Shown piece by piece: positions 56,340 to 64,000 of a stretch of 64,000 nucleotides of DNA. Each line of letters opens with the position of its first letter. Position 1 is the first letter of the stretch. Both the position numbers and the translations under genes were made by a program. The stretch comes from Sipunculus nudus (taxonomy: Eukaryota > Annelida > Sipuncula > Golfingiida > Sipunculidae), in NCBI GenBank assembly GCA_026874595.1, contig CM049314.1, forward strand, positions 39,479,229 to 39,543,228, given 5' to 3'. The notes beneath the pieces were generated by a model. It ran no database searches, had not been told where the DNA came from, and saw only the letters and a program-made list of their open reading frames with translations.

Positions 56340-57180
56340 ACCAATTTTTTTGGTGGCGCCGCGTACATTTACGTTAATGCTGCAGACATCAAAGCTCATA
56401 TCTCGGGAACCGTCTGACCCATTGGGCCAAAATGTTGCAGGTGTATAGATCTCGCATAGCTCTTTATCATACGCAAAACTGGTGGCGCCACCTGCAACCA
56501 TTTTTTCACAGCTTCCATCTGTTCATCTGCCTTGGGATAAAATCACTCATCTCTCAGCAGTAGTTTGACTTCTCCACCTGAAATTTTGCAGGTTTATACA
56601 TCCTGGACAGCTTTCTTGATTTGATGACAGGCTGTATCCTTCTGAAATTTTGCATGTGTAATGATCTCACATAATTCTGTATCATACACAAAATTAGAGG
56701 CTCCACCTGCAACCATTTTTGCACAGCGTCCGTCTGTTTGTCTGCCGTGGGCTAAAATCACTCATATCCCGGCCCTGGTTTGACATATCTGCCTAAAGTT
56801 TTGCAGGTCTATACATCTTGGATAGCTTTCTGGATTTTGTGGCAGGTGGCGCCACCTACCTTTATGTTTATGCTGCAGACATTCAGGCTTATATCTCAGG
56901 ACTTGTTTGACATATCCGCCTATTATTTTGCATGTGTATAGATCTCACATAGCTCTTAAACATACTCAAGATTGGTGGCGCCACCTGCTTCCATTTTTGC
57001 ACAGCATCCTGTTTGTCTGTTGTAGGATAAAATCACTCATATACATGTAGTGGGTTGACTTACCTGCCTAAAATTTTGCATTTGTATAAAACTTGGACAG
57101 CTTTCTGGATTTTGTGGTAGTTGGCGCCACCGACATACACATTTGGGCTGCAGACATCCATGCTAATATGCATCACAACT
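56340..57180 (+). repeat. Degenerate tandem array bearing GGTGGCGCCACC palindromes
   Basis: Two alternating modules recur: one after GGTGGCGCCACCTGCAACCATTTTTGCACAGC (split here: palindrome, then CTGCAACCATTTTTGCACAG) near 56481, 56698 and 56974; the other with GCTGCAGACAT-CA-GCTTATATCTC near 56379, 56872 and 57149. The higher-order step is about 490 bp, sub-steps about 215-275 bp. No frame persists through it, so not coding. Confidence 0.7.
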
Positions 57181-59753
57181 CACTCTATTTCCCCTTGCCA
57201 CTCAATCCATGCCTCACTTCACCCGTCCCACTCTGATTTCAGCAGATACATGTAGTCGCTTGTCGGCTACCCGTATTCTAGTTTTAAAATGTCCTAGTCC
57301 AAAACTTGCAAGTCCGAAATGTCCATTTTGCTGAAATCATAATGACTAAGGTAGATATGCAGGACATAAGAGGATCAATATTAAATTTTTAAAAATAAAC
57401 CTTCATTAATTCATATTCCCAGACTCTGCACAGGTTTGCATTAGGCCTTTGTTATTTTATTCAGGACTTCCCCATAGCATATAGCCCATGTTTGTTTTTA
57501 CTCCGTGCCCAATGGTAAAAAAAAAAATGGCTTGTTTTAAAACTTCACCAAGCAAACAGCTTCAGATTCTTATTTGTTTATGCTCATGGAACTCCACAGT
57601 TGTACAGATTATCTTTTTTTTACCAGTTGCATGTTGACAAGGCCCCCCAGGTACAATATTATACAGAGTTATTGATTTTTATCAGGCCCTAAATGAGTTT
57701 TATAAATGTTGCCTGAACTTGCCCATGGGAGATGGATTTGAGATATTGGCCAATATGAGGAGTACGAGGACTGCAGTACCTTTCCAGGGCCAGGCAATTG
57801 TACGCTATGCAAAAGACCCTATATACTAGCCTGAGTCCAGTAAGCCACATTATTTCAGATATCATGCTTATAGGGGAAAACAAAACAATAATTACTCGAA
57901 ACAATTTTGGTTATTTTTTTAACTCTCGTGGTTGTTGGAACAGATAACATTTCAGGTATGGCTTGAATTACTTGTGATCATGGGAGAATAAATAAAAAAC
58001 ATGTAGTTATGTGGATTTACCCTTCACTACTCAGGGCCACTTGAGATTAATACAATTTGCATGAATATTTATTTTCAGTTCTAATAGTTTCCATAAATTT
58101 TTAGCAGGCCATCCGTGTGTAACTGTTGAAAATATTTAGATGTACCTTAATTAAGACTTGTGACTGAGACACTTCAATCACCGAACATTTCTTAGCTCAA
58201 GCAAAATCACAAAAATTGGATGCATCAGAATTTGAATTAAATGTTGCGGGTTTTTTTTATATCAGTATAAATTTTAGATGTTCCAATATTTGCCAAGTGA
58301 ATTGAATGATAACAAATTGATAGAACTGGATTTTAAGGCTGTAACAATGCATTGAATAATCGTTGCATTGTATTGAAGCCAGTCATTAGTTGATATCGAA
58401 TGGGGCATGAAATAATCAATTTCAATTATTGCATTTCTATTAATTTTCAAACCTTTTCTGTCTCTATCTCTTACCTAGGAACAGATAAACGGCATACATG
58501 ATGAAATAGCACTGTTATTTAATGGATGAAAAGATTTAAATATGATTTGGTCTGCAGAAATTCCCAGGTATATCATATTCTTAATCTTACAGCATCATAT
58601 GGGATGAAAACTTTTAAGTAGATCTATGTCTCTGACAGAATATTGAGACTGTATACAATAATTGAGAATAGAATCAAAAGGCTATAATCAATAATCAAAT
58701 TATATCGAAGACCCTTTATCAATTCACAGGCATACTGGTTTTGTATTGGCATAGGTTAATTGTTGAAATATGGATGATATAAGATCAAAACTGAAATAAG
58801 GTCAACCACTTATCTGGAGAAGGGAGTGCAACTGAGTAAATAGAAAATCCCAATGACTCACTCTAATACATGTGATAGCAAAGTTATGATGCCATATCTG
58901 CACTAGACAGAATTAATGATTAACTTGATAAATCTGATGTATGTATATAACTATTGAATTTTCAATATTCAAAAACAGAATATATTCAAAAACAGAAAAA
59001 AATGTAATACCTCATTCATTTTCTCATAGCCCATTGATATTTCTGGTCCTTTCCAGGAGTTTATATTTGCCCCTGCCTCTGTGAATTTTTTTTTTGGACT
59101 CAAAATTCACCCTTTAAACTTTGGCTTTAAAACAGTACAGAAATAATTCCCACTTAAGGCAAAAAGGCCCTGATTCCTGTAGTCTTGTAAACAGCATGAT
59201 GCAAAATCTTTCTATCAGGTATATATATCTTTTTCATTTAACTTTGTTTACATCATGGTAGATTGAGAAAATTGCTAGTGGCCATATAGTTCAAAGTTCA
59301 AAATCCTCATTGATCATGATAGGGTTTTCAATTTAGTTCAGGTACTTAAACTGCTCTGTGTTTATATATTCGGTTAGATGTCATAACAGTAGGTAAACAG
59401 TATGATGCAAGTCTACAGGTACTATGCATGTCTGGTTAATGATACACTGCCAGTATGACATACATTTGGAAGGATATCATGCATGTTTTCATGACACATA
59501 TTGTACACAATCATACAGGTAGCAAGTCACCCTGGGATTAATCTGACCTGGTGTATGTTAAATGAGTTACACTCATGAATGTCACATGTTCGTAAAGATT
59601 TGTCACCTTACAGCATCACCCCACAATGCTCTAATAAAAGATAGCCCCACCTGTTGATCCTTAAAGCTGCCCATTCACCTACCTTTTGAAAAAGAATTTG
59701 TGAGTTTTGGCTCCTTTATAGGTATGACTGGTCTAAGGGTAATTCTTGTAATG
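57181..59753. other. Spacer, no gene recognised
   Basis: AT-rich; nothing supported on either strand. Confidence 0.5.
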
Positions 59754-60135
59754 AAAAGTTCTTATAATGCCTCTGTGAAGGATGTATGAACTTGTTTATC
59801 AACAATGTGTTTGTAAACACAGCAATGTTAACAATTGAGAAAAACATGTAACCTAACGTGGTAGGTTGCATATATGTGGAGGTAGAAAGGCCACTTTTGC
59901 AAAATGCCCTATGCAAAGCTATGGCTTATTTGACTTGCTGCCAGATGCCCTTGTTGAATTTGTTTTGATTATTAAGCGGGCCCCACATATGATTAACACA
60001 TTATAATAAACAAAACAAGCAGCTGTGTGTGGTGATACGGTTGATACCCACGTTTTCTGGCCTATTTTTATAAAAGCTCCAAGGGATGACCTTGAGTTAA
60101 ATAAAGGTTGGTTAGGTGATAAGGCCCCTTTAAAG
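59754..60135 (+). repeat. Uninterrupted copy of the dispersed repeat seen at 49.1-51.0 kb
   Basis: Provides the unoccupied version of the site where the TA-flanked element inserted at 49350. Also shares its tail with 43370-43500. Confidence 0.75.
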
Positions 60136-61469
60136 TTCCATGTATATTATTTTCTAAAATGCCTTCGACATTTTAATAACCTTCCAGCTGAATTCTAAAA
60201 TTAAATTTTTTTCCTGAGACAGTTTTCAGTTTTGCAAGGTAATACATGCAGTCATCATTTCTCACAGTTTTGGCCCTGAAGTGGTGAAAGTCCCATTGAC
60301 CCCTGCACTCAATCACTCCTGTACAGTCATCACACCGTGCTTGTGATTACTCACAGATTAGAAATATACTGAACAACCCTATAAGTTTTCTTTGAGAGCA
60401 TCCAGGACTAACTTAAAATCACTGAATAATTTTTAATGCCCACATCTGAGCCATTGACAGTTCTACCCTGTCTTTATGATTTGTGACCTTTCACATGAAT
60501 ATTAATAAGACCTGGGTCAGAATGGAATTATTTTTTGGGCTCATGTATTTATATGAGGTGGAACCTATCTGAAAGACAACTTGTCTAATAAGGCCAGCTG
60601 TTTATTTAGACCACCCTTTAGTGAACTGAAAGCAGTCACATTGGTTATAAATGACCTGTCTAATAAGGCCACTTGTGAATTAAGGCCACAAGTCCGATTG
60701 GTGGGCTTATTTCCCAGATTTTACAGTAGTTATATCAAGCGGATATGCAAGACTAAATTATTTCAATTCTTTATTACTTTTTTCTACTTATTTTATGTTT
60801 ACATGCTTGAATCATGGCACTGCCAGTGCCAGACATTATGATTTTATTTTTTATTCCTTGTAAAAGAGTGATCAGCAACAGTCAGATGATCTGTTTAACC
60901 TAACACTGATATGTCTACCTTGTTTACAAACCTACATCTCACAGACAGAAACAGAGCTTACACTCTGATCTAGGATTAGAGAGTTGAGTAACTTAAAACA
61001 CTGTCATTTGTACTAAATTGTAGTGCAATTTCAGCCCTCTGACATTACTATAGGGTCTATGACCAGCGTACTGGCATCAGAGGACGTTACTGGCATCAGA
61101 GTATGTACCTTACACCCTTCAGCCAGGAACGCACTTAAAGGCTCTTTCAGGATACAAATAATGTGTCAATGTTGACACCTCAAACATGGCTAACAAGTAC
61201 ACTGTCACTTGACATAAAGCAGCTAGACCAGTCATTAGCTGTATTAGTATACTTTCAAACAACACCTACCATGAACAAAAAAAAGATTCCATCTTATCTC
61301 AGCATTTTGGTAAATTCCTCTGCAAGTTTGTTGAATTTCTGACTGCCTGGCTCTGCATTGGTTACAGGACAAGAGTCATCTAAATTGAACATATACATGA
61401 TATGCCAGGAAGTGACCTGTTACCATAGAAACAGATTTTTATTTTGGGTTCTGAGTTTACATGTATTCT
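60136..61469. other. Spacer, no gene recognised
   Basis: Around 60575-60690 the phrase CTGTCTAATAAGGCCA recurs twice with variations, a weak repeat. A 17-bp direct repeat GTACTGGCATCAGAG-type occurs at about 61068-61100. No coding signal. Confidence 0.45.
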
Positions 61470-63685
61470 TTTAAGCTCAGCTGACTATAAGTCATCTGAG
61501 CTATAGTTGTGGTCCATTGTCTGTCGTACATCTGTCTAGCTGTCCGTCCATAAGACTGGCACATTTCGACACCATTGGACCTAGGAATCTGAAATTCGGC
61601 ATACAGATGTCCCCAAAATCTCCTACCATGCTGAAAATTGGGTCAATAGGACTTTGTTCCTTTGAGATATTAAGGAAAAACCTCAATTTTTTTATTAAAA
61701 ATCTATTTTCACACTTCAGGACTGCCTAATATCAAAACCACTCATCTGGTTTTCTTCATATTTACCATAAATATTCCTCTATATAGTTTCTATGTACATA
61801 CCAGATATTAAGTCAGTATTTTATAATTTAAAAAGTTATGGGCCCAAACATAAATGACTTTGTAAAAAATCAGGAAAGATATTTGGTTGCTTAAGAGAAA
61901 AAGTGTTAAAGCTAAGGACATTTTTTTCAGTGATACAACTTTAATTAATCAAAATTTAATTGTATACCAAAAATTAGATCAAAATCTGATAATTTTTTTA
62001 AATATTGGCAAAAATATAAAATTGGTACCTTAAATTTTGCCAAAGTTTGACCATGGCACGTTTTTTTCTTGTAAGAACATTTGATTTACTTTCCACAGTC
62101 GGTATATAAATAGTTTTAATCTGTTTAATTCTGAAATTTGAAAGTAAAAGCTTAAAAAAATTATTCTAGTTATTGAAGTTTTTCTGAGGCTCTAATGTAT
62201 TTACATTTTGAACTTCCAGACCAGCCATGTCTGGTCCCTACAGCCTTGCCTGGGTAAACTTATTAGTGATGCAGCACTGCTGTAGAATCAAATGTAGAAT
62301 CATGTGGCAACCCTGCCCTGCCCTCCCCCCCCCCCCCCCCCCAACCAGATATGTTGCATTACTTACATTCTTTAACCGATTGCTGTTTCCGATGCAATGT
62401 ATACAACATTTCCAATCCTGAATAAGTTTTATTTTCATATATTCATTATTTTGCAAATTTCAAAAATATATTTTAAGAAAAAATAAATACATCTATGTAT
62501 ATAATGTGATGTTGCCTGAGCAGATTACCGATAAATGTTGATGCAATTTAGAATTGTTAATAAACTTAAATTTTCAAATATAATTGATATATACTGTAAA
62601 TATATAGTAAAATTTATATAAATTTTGTGCAAAATTTTCCTTAACAAAAAATTGATATATTAAAAAAATTAGGATCTAATGCAAACATTTGTTCAGTATT
62701 TTTCTGCCTCAGTAGAATGGGAATTAAAGTGATTTGCTTTGTTTTTTCTATCTCTCTGTCCTCATTACAAACTTATCAGAAATTATCAAATAGCTGTCAG
62801 AGGAACAACAAACAAAAGACCACCTCATGGTTTAGCTATTTATATACATGAACAGCTGAGTCCCCATGTAACCCTTCACCACCACACAACACCAGACTTT
62901 GAGTCATCTCTTCTCTATATTTAAACTCAGACTCAATCACTTCAGATTCTTTTCCTCTATAGGTCACCGGCATGTCCTATCAGTAACTTCTTCTCTGAAC
63001 TCCCAAGTTTTAGTCTCTCAAGTTGACATCAACCTGCCTAAAGTGATCATGGGTGATTTCAGTATTGACATTTCTAATATAATATATAACACCAAATTGA
63101 CATAATCATGTCAACTCTTTTAAATGTCAACAACTAGTCAGAGAACCAACCAATGATCATGGAAATACCATAGATCTTGTCTGTACTAACTGTTTAAATG
63201 CTTCAGTTTCAACATTAGAAAACACATCATCAGATCACAAGATATTATTTGCAACAATCCCCCATTCTTCAGTTCAGATCAAACATGGCAACTTCTCTTA
63301 GCTTAATCTACCATTTCTTCTCTATAGATACTTTTTGAGACATTCTGTTTCCCCTCCTATTCAGCAACAACTGGTTCCAAAAACATATCAGTTTTCTACT
63401 TTTTCATAATTATTTTAATTTATTAAATGTGTATTTTTATACTTGCAAATCTCCACTTCCACAGTTTACAACATCTTGTCATTCCCAACGCAATATTTAT
63501 GACACACATTCTTGAACATATTTGAAATACTGATACTTCTATATTACTATTCTGCTCAACTACATAATTAATACAAAAAATTACATCTTTCAAAATGAAA
63601 TCTTACAGACCTACATACAACAATGGTGATACAATTATATCTGTCACATTCAGCTGAGCGCTGTGACCTATGGGTCCCTTGTTTT
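61470..63685 (+). mobile_element. Decayed repeat or LINE unit with a CCTATGGGTCCCTTG tail
   Basis: Starts near CAGCTGACTATAAGTCATCTGAGC and ends CAGCTGAGCGCTGTGACCTA followed by TGGGTCCCTTGTT. That tail resembles the one at 130-168 in this window. It holds a C18 tract (62325-62342) and an endonuclease relic. Element limits are inferred from the matching CAGCTGA words and the tail, so they are approximate. Confidence 0.4.
62740..63290 (+). pseudogene. APE-type endonuclease relic of a LINE
   Basis: Three frames together preserve the order of a LINE endonuclease: GLAIYIHEQLSP (about 62840), then VIMGDFSID (about 63045, the GDFN-like motif), then NDHGNTIDLVCTN and SSDHKILFA (about 63150-63250, the catalytic SDH motif). 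Stops and frame changes separate them, and no RT follows within the window. Confidence 0.7.
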
Positions 63686-64000
63686 GTTAATTCATCATTC
63701 ATAGCCTAATGTTAAGCTTATGAGCTGTTTACCACAATGTCAATGCAACATGATGGAAGGCCACTGCAGTGAATTCCTGCATATGGCTTGTATTTAGACT
63801 CAAGTTCGGCTTACCAACCCAATATAAATGCCCACTGAGTCATGTATTCATGGCCATGTCATGTGAAACAAAAGGTATCTGTCATGAATTTTATCCTGCC
63901 AGGCACACAACTATTATCAGTATTTCATTGATTACTAACTCATTGCCTATTAGTGGTGGATCAGGCCAGCTGTCAGTTATATTTGTAAAACTTCTGCAGG
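63686..64000. other. Spacer to window end, nothing recognised
   Basis: No open frame, repeat or RNA gene seen. Confidence 0.5.

Noticed and set aside
56310-56501. Coding on - strand through the GGTGGCGCCACC array
   Set aside because: The frame does not persist between repeat units.

Overview
This looks like nuclear DNA of a lophotrochozoan animal, most likely a mollusc and probably a bivalve. It is AT-rich, its genes have many small exons with GT-AG introns, and dispersed repeats are dense. There are no bacterial-type operons. The organism call is an inference from gene architecture and repeat style, not from a marker gene.

Two conserved protein genes lie tail to tail in the left half. (1) On the + strand, 607-16432, is the 3' part (11 coding exons, about 597 codons, 5' end off the window) of CCDC39, the coiled-coil subunit of the axonemal 96-nm ruler. 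(2) On the - strand, 30733-19097, is a complete 6-exon CLNS1A gene (about 217 aa) for pICln, the methylosome/snRNP-assembly chaperone. All exon junctions of both genes keep frame and match the known proteins.

The introns and the right half are built from mobile elements. In CCDC39 introns: a probable solo LTR (5470-6147, TSD TTTA) and a structurally complete but coding-dead DIRS tyrosine-recombinase retrotransposon (9683-15220) with inverted terminal repeats and an internal complementary region. In CLNS1A introns: two tRNA-derived SINE copies, a TA-flanked MITE (20750-21060), a repeat cluster rich in GGTGGCGCCACC (24314-25440), an RT fragment (26418-26579), a TIR element (26795-29948) that carries a dead zinc-finger/coiled-coil gene and is interrupted by a 5'-truncated Jockey-like LINE (about 27960-29770), and a 216-bp MITE with a 6-bp TSD (30241-30456).

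From 31 to 64 kb I find no convincing conserved coding exon. This part holds a 454-bp hAT-type MITE with a perfect 8-bp TSD (37199-37652), a fold-back element with two 276-bp, GATC-rich, internally palindromic terminal repeats (44634-46663), a TA-flanked TIR element (49352-50911) nested in an older dispersed repeat, a young non-autonomous LTR retrotransposon with 720-bp LTRs (51089-55347, TSD CTAA), several minisatellites, and a decayed LINE endonuclease (about 62740-63290). Long poly-G/poly-C tracts (10-23 bases) recur across the whole window, including inside transposon coding sequence.

The two host genes act in unrelated processes (ciliary axoneme assembly; Sm-protein/PRMT5 chaperoning). 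Their adjacency shows no functional coupling in the sequence. The most striking non-gene structures are the DIRS copy whose termini are perfect while its enzymes are dead, and the hierarchical fold-back element at 44.6-46.7 kb.
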